NCBI RefSeq assembly: GCF_001676705.1
Contig: NZ_CP016170.1
Span: 3,782,001 to 3,846,000, forward strand
DNA length: 64,000 nt
From: Bordetella bronchialis
GTDB lineage: Bacteria; Pseudomonadota; Gammaproteobacteria; Burkholderiales; Burkholderiaceae_B
Reading direction: 5' to 3'
The position numbers and the translations under genes are program-made. Positions 49,801 through 58,949 of the stretch are shown in pieces; the stretch's first letter is position 1, and every line of letters starts with the position of its first letter. The notes under the pieces were generated by a model. The model saw only the letters and a program-made list of their open reading frames with translations. It did no database searches and had not been told where the DNA came from.

Positions 49801-50529
49801 CTACCAGCGCCGCCGCTTGCGGTCCTCGTGGCGGGTCAGCGTCTTGCGCAGGAAGGCCAGCAGGCCGGTCGAACCCGCGACCAGCACCCGGGGCAGGCCC
49901 ATGGGATCGTCCTTGGCGTTCGCCAGCCCGCGCTTGGTCAGCGTGGCGTTGTCGTAGCCGGCTTCGCGCGCCATGTCCATGAGCTGGGCGTTGTATTCGC
50001 CATAGGGGTAGCAGAAGGCGGTAACGGGCCCGCCCAGGGCATCCTCCAGTTCGCGGCGCGAGGCGGCGATCTGGCGGCGGGCCTCGCCGGCATCGAGCTC
50101 CGGCAGATGGACGTGGTCCAGCGTATGCGAGCCGACCTCGTTGCCGGCGGACGCCCATGCGCGCATCTCGGCCGCCGTCATCAGGGGCGATGGCGGCACC
50201 CCGTGCGCATGGTCCCAGACATTGCTGCCGCCGAACTGGCGGGCGACGAAATAATTGGTGGCGGTGAAGCCGAGTTCCGCCAGCACCGGCATGGCGTTGT
50301 CATGCACATTGCGGTAGCCGTCGTCGAAGGTGATGCCGAAGACCTTGCCGCTGCGTTCGCCGCGCAGATAGGGCATCAGCTCGCGCATCGACAGGCCCCG
50401 GTAGCCCAGGCGGCGCATCCAGGACATCTGCCGCCGGAAGGCCGCCGTGTCCACCGTCAAGCCGCGATACGGCGTGCCGCGCGGCGGCAGCGTTCCGACC
50501 TGGTGGTACATGAGAATGGGGATGGACAT
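49801..50529 (-). CDS. Polysaccharide deacetylase (CE4 family) 1
   Basis: NodB-homology carbohydrate esterase of 242 residues. Motif 1 is ITFDDGY with the catalytic Asp and metal Asp; motif 2 is GSHTLDHVH, giving the two metal histidines; AFCYPYGEYN is the motif 3 region. No signal peptide is present, so it is probably cytoplasmic like its neighbour. It would remove an acetyl group from an amino sugar in LPS or its precursor. A perfect TATAAT (50542-50537) ends 7 nt before the ATG 50529 and no ribosome binding site exists, so it may have its own leaderless transcript. It is the last gene of the dnaE-linked LPS cluster, 52 bp after the previous stop. Confidence 0.88.
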   Translation of the reverse strand: MSIPILMYHQVGTLPPRGTPYRGLTVDTAAFRRQMSWMRRLGYRGLSMRELMPYLRGERSGKVFGITFDDGYRNVHDNAMPVLAELGFTATNYFVARQFGGSNVWDHAHGVPPSPLMTAAEMRAWASAGNEVGSHTLDHVHLPELDAGEARRQIAASRRELEDALGGPVTAFCYPYGEYNAQLMDMAREAGYDNATLTKRGLANAKDDPMGLPRVLVAGSTGLLAFLRKTLTRHEDRKRRRW

Positions 50530-50536
50530 GGCGGCG

Positions 50537-50542
50537 ATTATA
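50537..50542 (-). promoter_or_regulatory. -10 element 7 nt before the deacetylase ATG
   Basis: Perfect TATAAT followed by CGCCGCC and the ATG at 50529. A matching -35 is not evident. It suggests a leaderless mRNA. Confidence 0.4.
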
Positions 50543-50581
50543 GGAGCCGGGCGGGCCGGGGATCCATGCAACGTCACCGGC

Positions 50582-51694
50582 CTAGCGGCCGTCCAGCGCC
50601 GCCTGGTACACCGCGAACGTCGCTTCCACGAACTTGGCCAGGCCGAAATCGCTGAGGCTTTTTTCGCGCGCGGCCGCGCCCATCGCCGCCGTGCGCGACG
50701 GATCGTCCAGCATGCCTTGCAACACCGCCGCGATAGCCCGCGGATCGCGCACGGGCACGACCCAGCCGTCGCGTCCGTCGATAACGTTCTCCGGCAGGCC
50801 GCCGGCATTGGATACCAGGGCGGGCAGGCCCAGCGACATGACTTCGCGGCAGGCGAAGGACAGCGCCTCGCGGTAGGACAGCACGAAGCCCACGTCGCAG
50901 GCCGCGAGCGCCGGGCGCACGTCGTCCAGCAGGCCGGGGAATACCACCTGGTCCTGCACCCCGAGTTCGCGCACGCGCGCCATCTTCGCCTCGTCGGGCG
51001 GATCGCCCGCGACCAGGACGCGAAAGCGCTGGCGGTTCTCCGGCGCCAATTGCGCCAGGCCGGCCAGCAGATCCAGCCAGCCTTTGTCGTAGTCGGTGCC
51101 GCCGGAGCTGCCCAGCAGAATCTTGCCCGGCGCGGTGGCGCCGAAGTACTTGTCGCGCAGCCCGGGGCGCAGGGCGGCCGAGGGCGGCGCGAAGTAGTCC
51201 GTGTCGATGCCGTGCCGGATGGTGGCGATGGGCAGGCGTCCGTACGGCGAACGTCGCAGCAGGCCTGCGACGAATTCACTGACGGCGATGACGCGGTCCG
51301 TGCCGAAACGCGCGCGCATGCGGTGGCCCACGGTATCCAGCGGCAGGTCGTTGTGCTTGGTGAACACGATGGGCGGCCGCCGCATGCCCAGGGTGGCGAT
51401 CATCGCCAGGCGATGGTCGGTCGAGCCGTTCACGTGGATCAGGTCATAGCCTTCCTGGCGTATCAGCCGCCGCAGGGCGGCAGCCTCGCCGAACAGGGCG
51501 GATGCGCGCGAGCGGAAGCCGATGTCCGCCACACGCACGCCCGGCAGTTCGCCCGCATAGCGGTACAGCCGGCTGCTGCCGGGCGTCGCCACCGTGATCT
51601 CGTGCGCATGCCGCAGGCCGCGCGCGAGATTCATGATGTAGGTGACATGCCCCCCGCCGTTGCGCGGATGGAAGTTCGTATACAGGATTTTCAA
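50582..51694 (-). CDS. Glycosyltransferase family 4 (LPS core type) 1
   Basis: GT-B fold glycosyltransferase of 370 residues. The start HPRNGGGHVTYIMNLARGL is the N-terminal GGxxxH-like acceptor loop; the donor site is near REALSFACREVMSLGLPALVSNAGGLPENV, with the EX7E motif. Start is TTG 51694, overlapping the stop of the preceding family 2 transferase gene (TTGA), which implies translational coupling. It belongs to the dnaE-linked cluster and probably adds a hexose or aminohexose to the LPS core. The sugar is unknown. Confidence 0.9.
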   Translation of the reverse strand: MKILYTNFHPRNGGGHVTYIMNLARGLRHAHEITVATPGSSRLYRYAGELPGVRVADIGFRSRASALFGEAAALRRLIRQEGYDLIHVNGSTDHRLAMIATLGMRRPPIVFTKHNDLPLDTVGHRMRARFGTDRVIAVSEFVAGLLRRSPYGRLPIATIRHGIDTDYFAPPSAALRPGLRDKYFGATAPGKILLGSSGGTDYDKGWLDLLAGLAQLAPENRQRFRVLVAGDPPDEAKMARVRELGVQDQVVFPGLLDDVRPALAACDVGFVLSYREALSFACREVMSLGLPALVSNAGGLPENVIDGRDGWVVPVRDPRAIAAVLQGMLDDPSRTAAMGAAAREKSLSDFGLAKFVEATFAVYQAALDGR

Positions 51695-52467
51695 GGCCGG
51701 GGGGCGCCATCGCGGCGCGCGTTTTCAGTCAGGAACATCAGCTTGGCATAGCGGAAGAAGCTGCCCGCCGCCGCCGTCACCGCCAGCACCAGGCCGTGGC
51801 GGCCGTCGAGGAAACCGCGGCGGATCAGGTAGATGCGGACGAAGGTCCAGAAGCCGTGCCCCAGCGCGCCCAGGATGCCCGTGCGCTTGCCGCGGGCATG
51901 CATCATCGCCGCGGCATCCGAGGAATAACGGTTGACCTTGCTGACCAGCGCATCCAGATGGGGATAGGGATAGTGGACGAAATGCCCCTGCAGCCGCCCG
52001 ACGCGCCCCGGCTGCGATGGAATGACTTTCTCATGCACGGCGGCATCGCTGAACCGCGCGGTGCCGCGGCGGAACAAGCGCAGCACGTAGTCCGGCCACC
52101 ACCCGCTGTGGCGGATGAAGCGGCCGCAGAAATCCGACAGTCGGGCGATCTCGTAGGCGTCGCGATCGGGCGCCGCGATGGCCTCCTGGATGGCCTTGGC
52201 CAATTCGGGCGTGACGCGTTCGTCCGCATCGATGGACAGCACCCATTCGCCCTGGGCCAGGTTCAGCGCGCGGTTCTTCTGCGGACCGAAGCCGGGCCAG
52301 TCGTGCGTCTGTTCCACGGTGGCGCCCATCGCGCGGGCCAGCTCGATGGTGTTGTCGGTGCTCCCGGAATCGACCACGATGAACTCGTCGGCAAAGGCCA
52401 CGGAATCCAGGCAGGCGACGATATTGGCCGCTTCGTTCTTGGTGATGACGATGACCGAGAGCTTCAT
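51691..52467 (-). CDS. Glycosyltransferase family 2 (WaaE/KdtX/LgtF-like)
   Basis: GT-A glycosyltransferase of 258 residues. MKLSVIVITKNEAANIVACL, then DEFIVVDSGSTDNTIELA and LSIDADERVT (the DxD-like metal site) are typical of WaaE/LgtF beta-glucosyltransferases of the LPS inner core. HEKVIP and a C-terminal amphipathic region with an FFRYAKLMF segment suggest membrane association. The ATG at 52467 overlaps the stop of the deacetylase gene before it (ATGA) and its own stop overlaps the next TTG. Role in core extension is inferred. Confidence 0.9.
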   Translation of the reverse strand: MKLSVIVITKNEAANIVACLDSVAFADEFIVVDSGSTDNTIELARAMGATVEQTHDWPGFGPQKNRALNLAQGEWVLSIDADERVTPELAKAIQEAIAAPDRDAYEIARLSDFCGRFIRHSGWWPDYVLRLFRRGTARFSDAAVHEKVIPSQPGRVGRLQGHFVHYPYPHLDALVSKVNRYSSDAAAMMHARGKRTGILGALGHGFWTFVRIYLIRRGFLDGRHGLVLAVTAAAGSFFRYAKLMFLTENARRDGAPRP

Positions 52468-53315
52468 GCGCGTCCCCTCAGGCGGCGCTTCCAGGCCTTC
52501 CAGGCGTGATAGCGCGGCCCCCAGACAGGATGCCCGCCCAGCCACAGGCGGCGCGCCAGCCAGCGTCCGGGCTGGTCCCGCACGGCGAAGCGGTAGATGT
52601 GTTCCGGATCGCCACCGACGGTATTCTGGCCCAGCGCATCGGTGGTGTAGAAATAGCGGAAGCCCGCCTGGCGCCCGGCCTCCAGGTAATCGTCGTCGAA
52701 GTAGCCCTGGGGCCAGCACAGGTGTGGACTTTGTTCGCCCAGCCGCTCGCCCAGCACGAGGCGCGAACGGTGCAGTTCCTCCGCGATGCGTTCGCGCTTG
52801 GCGGCCACGTCCGTGCCGCATACCTTGTCCCAGCGCGTGTGCGTCTGCGTATGGCTATGGAACTCGAAGGTGCCGGCCGCGCGCATGGCCTCGATCTCGG
52901 TCCAGCGCGCCATGACCTGGTCCGCGCGCCCGTCGGCGATGGCCGCCTTGCAGGCGGCATGATCGGGCGCGGGCGGCGCGCCGCCCTGCCCCGCGGTGGG
53001 ACGCGCGGGACCATCGCCTATCCAGCCGGTGACGATGAACATCACCGCGTGCATGCCGTAGCGCTGCAGGATGGGGTGGGCGTGCACCCAATTGTCCAGG
53101 TAGCCGTCGTCGAAGGTGATCAGCACGGACTTTTCCGGCACCGGCTCGCCGGCCAGATGGGCCGCGAAACGATCCGCCGACAGGGCCGTATAGCCGTCCC
53201 GCGCCAGCCGGGCGATCTGGCTTTCGAAATGCGCCGGCGTGGCCGCGATCATGCCGCCCGCCGGGGTGACGTGGTGGTACATCAGCACCGGCACATTGTG
53301 CGCCCCGGCCGTCAT
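52464..53315 (-). CDS. Polysaccharide deacetylase (CE4 family) 2
   Basis: 283-residue NodB-type deacetylase. VLITFDDGYLDNW carries the catalytic Asp; FHSHTQTHTRWD holds the metal histidines; CWPQGYFDDDY is the later motif. It lacks a signal peptide. Start ATG 53315 overlaps the stop of the upstream glycosyltransferase gene (ATGA), and its stop overlaps the next start. Sitting between glycosyltransferases, it probably deacetylates a GlcNAc residue of the growing core oligosaccharide. It is only distantly like deacetylase 1, so the two may act on different sugars. Confidence 0.9.
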   Translation of the reverse strand: MTAGAHNVPVLMYHHVTPAGGMIAATPAHFESQIARLARDGYTALSADRFAAHLAGEPVPEKSVLITFDDGYLDNWVHAHPILQRYGMHAVMFIVTGWIGDGPARPTAGQGGAPPAPDHAACKAAIADGRADQVMARWTEIEAMRAAGTFEFHSHTQTHTRWDKVCGTDVAAKRERIAEELHRSRLVLGERLGEQSPHLCWPQGYFDDDYLEAGRQAGFRYFYTTDALGQNTVGGDPEHIYRFAVRDQPGRWLARRLWLGGHPVWGPRYHAWKAWKRRLRGRA

Positions 53316-54412
53316 CGCCGCCGCTCCGCCAGCCATTTGCGATAGACGAGTTCGGTGCGCTCCGCCAGGCGCTGCGGCGAGAACACGCCCTCTTCCCGGA
53401 TCATGCGCCGTCCGGCCTCGCCCATCTTGCGGCGCAGCCCCGGATCGTCGATCAGCCGCTGCAGCGCGGCGGTCAGCGCGGCCGGATCCTTGGACGGCAC
53501 CAGGAAGCCGCTGACGCCGTCGCGGAACATCTCCGACACGCCGCCCACGTTGGTGCCGACCACCGGCAGGCCGCTGGCCTGAGCCTCGACATAGACGGTG
53601 CCGGAGGCTTCCTGCTCGGTGGCCAGGGCGAACAGGTCGAAGCCGGCCAACAGATTGGGAACATCGCGCCGGGTACCCATCAGATGGATGCGCGATTGCA
53701 GGCCGAGCTCGGCGATGTAGGCCTGCACCCGCTCGAAGGTCGGCGAGCCGCTGCCCACGAACACCAGGTGCAGGTTGGGCCGCGTGGCCATCAGCCCGCG
53801 CATGGCGTCGATCAGCGCGATGTGACCCTTGGCCGGCCGCATGACGGCGACACAGCCGACGACGACATCGGTATCGGCCAGGCCGAGTTCGTCGCGCAGC
53901 GTGGAACGCTCGATGGGCGGCGGGGGCACGATGGGCGAATACAGGGTGGCGACCGATTCGCGCGGCACGCCGCGCGTGATCAGGTATTCGCGGACGTGGT
54001 CGCTGACGGTGGTCACGCGATGCGGCAGGATGGTGTAGGACCACATCGATCCCACCTTGCTGGCCAGGTGCCGGGTGCGAACGATGAGCGGGGTGCCGGC
54101 CATCCGCGCCGCGACGGCGGCGATGACCGTATCGCGGCGGCTGTGGGTATTCAGTACGTCGAAGCGGCCTTCTCGCAGGATGCGGCGGATGGCGGCGATG
54201 CCCTTGAAATAATTGGGCACGCCGTCCATGTCGACCTGGTGCACGGTGAAGCCCTCATCGCCCAGCCGCTTGACCAGTTGGGCGCGCGACTGGCAGATGG
54301 CTTCCATATGATGGCCGCGCTCGCGCATGGCGATCATTTCCTTGAAGATGCGATGCTCCTGTCCGCCGAACGCCACCGCGGCTTCGGAATGGACGATGCG
54401 TAAGGGTGTCAT
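53312..54412 (-). CDS. Glycosyltransferase family 4 (LPS core type) 2
   Basis: GT-B glycosyltransferase of 366 residues from ATG 54412. RIVHSEAAVAFGGQEHRIFKEM is the acceptor-side start, in outline, and EQEASGTVYVEAQASGLPVVGTNVGG the donor-side EX7E region. The ATG overlaps the dnaE stop by 4 bp (ATGA), so translation is coupled to the replicative polymerase gene. A frame extension of twelve codons inside dnaE is rejected. It starts a chain of four tightly overlapping LPS-type genes. Confidence 0.9.
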   Translation of the reverse strand: MTPLRIVHSEAAVAFGGQEHRIFKEMIAMRERGHHMEAICQSRAQLVKRLGDEGFTVHQVDMDGVPNYFKGIAAIRRILREGRFDVLNTHSRRDTVIAAVAARMAGTPLIVRTRHLASKVGSMWSYTILPHRVTTVSDHVREYLITRGVPRESVATLYSPIVPPPPIERSTLRDELGLADTDVVVGCVAVMRPAKGHIALIDAMRGLMATRPNLHLVFVGSGSPTFERVQAYIAELGLQSRIHLMGTRRDVPNLLAGFDLFALATEQEASGTVYVEAQASGLPVVGTNVGGVSEMFRDGVSGFLVPSKDPAALTAALQRLIDDPGLRRKMGEAGRRMIREEGVFSPQRLAERTELVYRKWLAERRR

Positions 54413-57400
54413 GAGTAGGAGATCTCCACGCCTTCCGGGCGTGTCCATTCATTGAGCCGCTCCAGCAGCGCGTCGGCCATGCGTACCCGCCAGTCTTCGC
54501 CCAGCCGGACCGTGCACAGGAAATTGCCGCGGGTGTAGATGACCTCCACGGGCGTGCCGGGCACGCCGTTTTCCGGTTCGGCGCGGTAGGGATTGAGCAG
54601 CTTGCGCAGGTGTTCCGCGTCGGCGTTGCCGTTCAGGCGGATGCGCAGCGAGCGCGCGCGGGCTTCGCGCGCCAGCTGCAGGTCGAACAGCGACTCGGCC
54701 ACGATGCGCATGCCGCCGGAATACTCGTCGTTGCTGACCTTGCCGTGCACGATGAGCAGCTGGTCCTCGCGCAAGCGGTTGCGGTGTTTTTCGTAGAGTT
54801 CGTTGAAGATGGAAATTTCCACCTGCGCCGTGCCGTCGTCCAGCACCGCGAACACCATCTTGCCGCGGCGGGTCATCATGGCGCGCACGCCCGACAGCAC
54901 GCCGCACATCCATTGCGGTTCCCGCTGCGGCTCCAGCCGGGCCAGCGTCATGGGGACGATGCGGCGGACCTCGTCGCGCCAGGCGTCGAACAGATGCCCG
55001 CTGAAGTAATAGCCCAGCGCGGATTTTTCTTCCGTCAGGCGGGTATGCAGGTTCCAGGGCGGCACCTTGGCCAGTTCGCTGGCCACCACGTCGCTGGCGT
55101 CGTCGCCGAACAGCGAAACCTGGTTGGCGCTGCGCGCGGCCTGCTCGGCGGCCTCCATGGCGGTGGGCACCGAGGCCAGCAGCGCCGCGCGATTCGGCTC
55201 GATGCCGTCGAAGGCGCCGGCCTTGATCAGGGCCTCGATGGTGCGGCGGTTCACCGTGTGCTTGTCGACCCGGCGGCAGAAGTCGAACAGGTCGCGGAAC
55301 GGCCCGCCTTCCTGGCGCGCGCGGATGATGTCCTCGACCGCGCTCTGGCCGGTGCCTTTCACCGCGCCCAGGCCGTAGCGCATGGTGCGCGGCGGCAGGC
55401 CCTTGGCGGTGCGGGCGTCGGCCACCGGCTCGAAGCGGTAGCCGGAGGCATTGACATCGGGCGGCAGGACTTCCACGCCGTTATCCGTGGCATCGCGCCA
55501 GAAGGTCTGCACCTTGTCGGTATCGTCCATGTCGGACGACAGGGTGGCGGCCAGGAATTCGGCGGGATGATAGGCCTTGAGCCACGCGGTCTGGTAGGCG
55601 ATCAGCGCGTAGGCGGCCGAGTGCGACTTGTTGAAGCCGTAGCCGGCGAACTTCTCCATCAGGTCGAACAGCTTGACCGCCAGGTTGGGGTCGTGGCCCT
55701 TGGCTTCGGCGCCTTTCTGGAACAACTCCCGGTGCTTGGCCATTTCCTCGGGCTTTTTCTTGCCCATGGCGCGCCGCAACAGGTCGGCGCCGCCCAGCGA
55801 GTAGCCGCCGATGATCTGCGAGATCAGCATCACCTGTTCCTGGTAGACGATGACCCCGTAGGTGCTCTTGAGGGTGCCTTCCAGGTCGGGATGGAAGTAA
55901 TCGACCGGCGCCCGCCCGTGCTTGCGGTTGACGAAGTCGTCCACCATGCCGGATTCCAGCGGGCCCGGACGGTAGAGCGCCAGCATGGCGATGATGTCTT
56001 CGAAGGTGCTGGGCCGCAGTTTCTTCAGCAGCTCCTTCATGCCGCGCGATTCCAGCTGGAATACCGCGGTGGTATTGGCGTCGGTCAGGATCTTATAGGC
56101 GGCAGGGTCGTCCAGCGGCACCGCCATGATGTCGAAATCGCGCTTGTCCTCGTTGAACTGCCGGACATAGCGCACCGCCCAGTCCAGGATGGTCAGGTTG
56201 CGCAGGCCCAGGAAGTCGAACTTGACCAGGCCGGCCGCTTCCACGTCGTCCTTGTCGAACTGCGATACCGCGCTGTTCTCCTGGCCGGGCTGGCAGTACA
56301 GCGGGCAGAAATCGGTCAGCTTGCCGGGCGCGATCAGCACGCCGCCGGCGTGCATGCCGATGTTGCGGGTCAGCCCTTCCAGCGGTTGCGCCAGGTCGAC
56401 CAGGCCGCGGACTTCCTCTTCCTGCTCGTAGCGTTCCTTGAAGGCGGGTTCGTCCTTGAGCGCGCGTTCCAGCGTCCAGGGATCCGCCGGGTTGAACGGG
56501 ATCAGCTTGGACAAGCCGTCGCAGAACATATACGGCATATCCAGCACGCGGCCGGCGTCGCGCACCACCGCCTTGGCCCCCAGCGTGCCGAAGGTGGCGA
56601 TCTGGCTGACCGCCTCGCGGCCGTATTTTTCCTTGACGTAGTCGATGACCCGTTCGCGGTTGTCCTGGCAGAAGTCGATATCGAAGTCGGGCATGGACAC
56701 CCGCTCCGGATTCAGGAAGCGTTCGAACAGCAAGTCGTAGCGAATCGGGTCCAGGTCGGTAATGCCCAGCGCGTATGCCACCAGCGAACCGGCGCCCGAA
56801 CCCCGGCCCGGCCCGACCGGCACGCCGTTGTTCTTGCCCCAGTTGATGAAGTCCTGCACGATCAGGAAGTAGCCCGGGAAGCCCATCTGGATGATGGTCT
56901 TGCATTCCCAGCGCAGGCGTTCGTAGTAGGCATCGCGCTTGGCGTTGCGTTCTTCTTCGTTGGGAAAGAGGAACTCCAGGCGCTTTTCCAGGCCCTGTTC
57001 GGACAGCTGTACCAGGTAGTCGTCCAGCGTGACGCCGTCGGGAGTGGGGAAATTCGGCAGCCGCGGCTTGCCCAGCACCAGCGTCAGGTTGCAGCGGCGG
57101 GCGATTTCCACCGTATTGGCCAGGGCCGAGGGCACGTCGGCGAAGCGCCGCGCCATTTCCTGGCTATCCAGCATGTACTGCTCGGGCGTGAAACGGCGGA
57201 CGCGGCGCGGGTTGGCCAGGATCTCGCCCTCCGCGATGCAGACCCGCGCCTCGTGCGCCTGGAATTCGTGCTTGTCCAGGAATTGGATGGGATGCGTGGC
57301 CACGACAGGCAGGCCGCACTCCGCGGCCAGCCGCAGCGCGGCCTGGACGTAGGCCTCGTCGCCGTCCATGCCGGCGCGCTGCAGCTCGATGTAATAGGCA

Positions 57401-57906
57401 TCGGGAAAGGCCGCCGCCCACTGGCGCGCCAGCGCCTGTGCCTGCGCGGCGTTGCCGGTCTCCAGCGCCTGCCCGACATCGCCGGCGCGGCCGCCCGACA
57501 ACAGGATCAGGCCGCCGGCCTGCAACAGCCATTCGCGGCGCACCTCCGCCCGGCCCTTGTGCTGGTTGGTCAGGTAGGCGCGCGTCAGCAGCTCGCACAG
57601 GTCCAGGTAGCCCTGGCGGTCCCGCACCAGCAGCAGCAGGCGGTAGGGCTTGTCGCGGTCCTCGTCGTTGCTGACCCACACATCGCAGCCGGCCACCGGC
57701 TTGATGCCGGCGCCGCGCGCGGCCTTGTAGAACTTGATCAGGCCGAACAGATTGGACAGATCCGTCAAGGCGACGGCGGGCTGGCCCAGCTTGGCGGCGC
57801 GCTTGACCAGATCGGGAATACGGACCGTGCCGTCCACCACCGAAAACTCGGAATGGACGCGCAGGTGGACAAAGGGGGACGGGGCGATGACGGCTTCTTC
57901 TGACAT
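54409..57906 (-). CDS. dnaE: DNA polymerase III subunit alpha
   Basis: Replicative polymerase catalytic subunit, 1165 residues, normal for DnaE1. The PHP domain opens FVHLRVHSEFSVVDGTVRIPDL; the polymerase core has SMPDFDIDFCQDNRERVIDYV with the catalytic aspartates and GPGRGSGAGSLVAYALGITDLDP. A helix-hairpin-helix/OB region follows (WMCGVLSGVRAMMTRRGKMVFAVLDD in outline). The start ATG 57906 has no ribosome binding site; TACAAT (57919-57914) ends 7 nt before it, suggesting a leaderless transcript. The 3' end overlaps an LPS glycosyltransferase gene. No intein or frameshift is seen. Confidence 0.98.
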   Translation of the reverse strand: MSEEAVIAPSPFVHLRVHSEFSVVDGTVRIPDLVKRAAKLGQPAVALTDLSNLFGLIKFYKAARGAGIKPVAGCDVWVSNDEDRDKPYRLLLLVRDRQGYLDLCELLTRAYLTNQHKGRAEVRREWLLQAGGLILLSGGRAGDVGQALETGNAAQAQALARQWAAAFPDAYYIELQRAGMDGDEAYVQAALRLAAECGLPVVATHPIQFLDKHEFQAHEARVCIAEGEILANPRRVRRFTPEQYMLDSQEMARRFADVPSALANTVEIARRCNLTLVLGKPRLPNFPTPDGVTLDDYLVQLSEQGLEKRLEFLFPNEEERNAKRDAYYERLRWECKTIIQMGFPGYFLIVQDFINWGKNNGVPVGPGRGSGAGSLVAYALGITDLDPIRYDLLFERFLNPERVSMPDFDIDFCQDNRERVIDYVKEKYGREAVSQIATFGTLGAKAVVRDAGRVLDMPYMFCDGLSKLIPFNPADPWTLERALKDEPAFKERYEQEEEVRGLVDLAQPLEGLTRNIGMHAGGVLIAPGKLTDFCPLYCQPGQENSAVSQFDKDDVEAAGLVKFDFLGLRNLTILDWAVRYVRQFNEDKRDFDIMAVPLDDPAAYKILTDANTTAVFQLESRGMKELLKKLRPSTFEDIIAMLALYRPGPLESGMVDDFVNRKHGRAPVDYFHPDLEGTLKSTYGVIVYQEQVMLISQIIGGYSLGGADLLRRAMGKKKPEEMAKHRELFQKGAEAKGHDPNLAVKLFDLMEKFAGYGFNKSHSAAYALIAYQTAWLKAYHPAEFLAATLSSDMDDTDKVQTFWRDATDNGVEVLPPDVNASGYRFEPVADARTAKGLPPRTMRYGLGAVKGTGQSAVEDIIRARQEGGPFRDLFDFCRRVDKHTVNRRTIEALIKAGAFDGIEPNRAALLASVPTAMEAAEQAARSANQVSLFGDDASDVVASELAKVPPWNLHTRLTEEKSALGYYFSGHLFDAWRDEVRRIVPMTLARLEPQREPQWMCGVLSGVRAMMTRRGKMVFAVLDDGTAQVEISIFNELYEKHRNRLREDQLLIVHGKVSNDEYSGGMRIVAESLFDLQLAREARARSLRIRLNGNADAEHLRKLLNPYRAEPENGVPGTPVEVIYTRGNFLCTVRLGEDWRVRMADALLERLNEWTRPEGVEISYS

Positions 57907-58024
57907 GACCGCGATTGTACTCAGCAGACCGCCCGCCGGACCGGTCCCGGACCATCCGCTGCCCCACCGCGGCTTCGGCTGTGCAAGAATAGACAGTTGA
58001 CTGGAACTTTGCGCGTCTTTCGCT

Positions 58025-58924
58025 ATGAAATGGCTGATCCCAGGCCTATGGCTGGCCTCTATCCTGTACGGGCACTACCGCGGCCGCGTACGCCTGGCCT
58101 GGTCGCGAGTCTTCCTGGACCATTCCGTGCTGCTGGCGCCCGTGAACGCCTTCATGGTGCTCGCCTCGCGCGTGCCCACCACCCCTTATGTGTCGACGCG
58201 CGAAATCCCCGAACTGCAGGTGCTGCAGGACAACTGGGAGATCATCCGCGACGAGGCCCTGCAAATGGCCGAACTGCGCCGCATCAAGGCGGCCGAACGC
58301 CACGATGACATCGGCTTCAATTCCTTTTTCAAGTACGGCTGGAAGCGCTTCTACCTGAAGTGGTACGACGCCCGCCATCCCTCGGCGGAAGCGCTCTGCC
58401 CGCGCACCGTCGCGCTGCTCAGGACGCTGCCCAAGGTAAAGGCCGCGATGTTCGCGGAACTGCCCGATGGCGGCAAGCTGAACCCGCACCGCGACCCGTT
58501 CTCCGGCTCGCTGCGCTACCACCTGGGGCTGGCCACGCCGAATGACGACCGTTGCTATATCGACGTCGACGGCGAACGCTACAGCTGGCGCGACGGCGAA
58601 GGGGTGGTGTTCGACGAAACCTACATCCACGAAGCCCACAACCAATCCGGGCAGAACCGCATCATCCTGTTCTGCGACGTGGAGCGGCCGTTGCGCTGGC
58701 GCTGGGCCGAGGCCTTCAATTCGTGGTTCGGCAAGGTGGTGATGTCCGCCGCCAGCTCGCCCAACGACGAAGGCGACAAGACCGGCGCGATCAACCGCCT
58801 GACGCACGCCCATTGGCGGCTCGACCAGGCACGCAAGCGCTTCAAGGCCTGGAACCGGCCGCTTTACAAGGCGGTGAAGTGGAGCCTGGTGGTCCTGCTG
58901 GTCGGCGCCTTCGTCTGGATCTGA
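58025..58924 (+). CDS. lpxO: Lipid A hydroxylase LpxO (aspartyl/asparaginyl beta-hydroxylase family)
   Basis: Fe(II)/2-oxoglutarate-dependent oxygenase of 299 residues that 2-hydroxylates a secondary acyl chain of lipid A. A short N-terminal hydrophobic segment (1-18) and a C-terminal helix (about 280-298) anchor it at the inner membrane. The jelly-roll core has LNPHRDPFSGSLRYHLGL with His155 and Asp157, His202 in TYIHEAHNQS and Arg212 for 2-oxoglutarate. FNSFFKYGWKRFYLKWY is typical for LpxO. The ATG at 58025 is the first of the frame. It diverges from dnaE and its LPS operon. Confidence 0.9.
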   Translation: MKWLIPGLWLASILYGHYRGRVRLAWSRVFLDHSVLLAPVNAFMVLASRVPTTPYVSTREIPELQVLQDNWEIIRDEALQMAELRRIKAAERHDDIGFNSFFKYGWKRFYLKWYDARHPSAEALCPRTVALLRTLPKVKAAMFAELPDGGKLNPHRDPFSGSLRYHLGLATPNDDRCYIDVDGERYSWRDGEGVVFDETYIHEAHNQSGQNRIILFCDVERPLRWRWAEAFNSWFGKVVMSAASSPNDEGDKTGAINRLTHAHWRLDQARKRFKAWNRPLYKAVKWSLVVLLVGAFVWI

Positions 58925-58949
58925 GCGCGGCGCGACCGGCGGTCCCAGC

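Noticed and set aside
54610..57903. Long open frame on the plus strand opposite dnaE (about 1100 codons)
   Set aside because: It is the mirror of dnaE third-position GC bias, with no recognisable domain or ribosome binding site.
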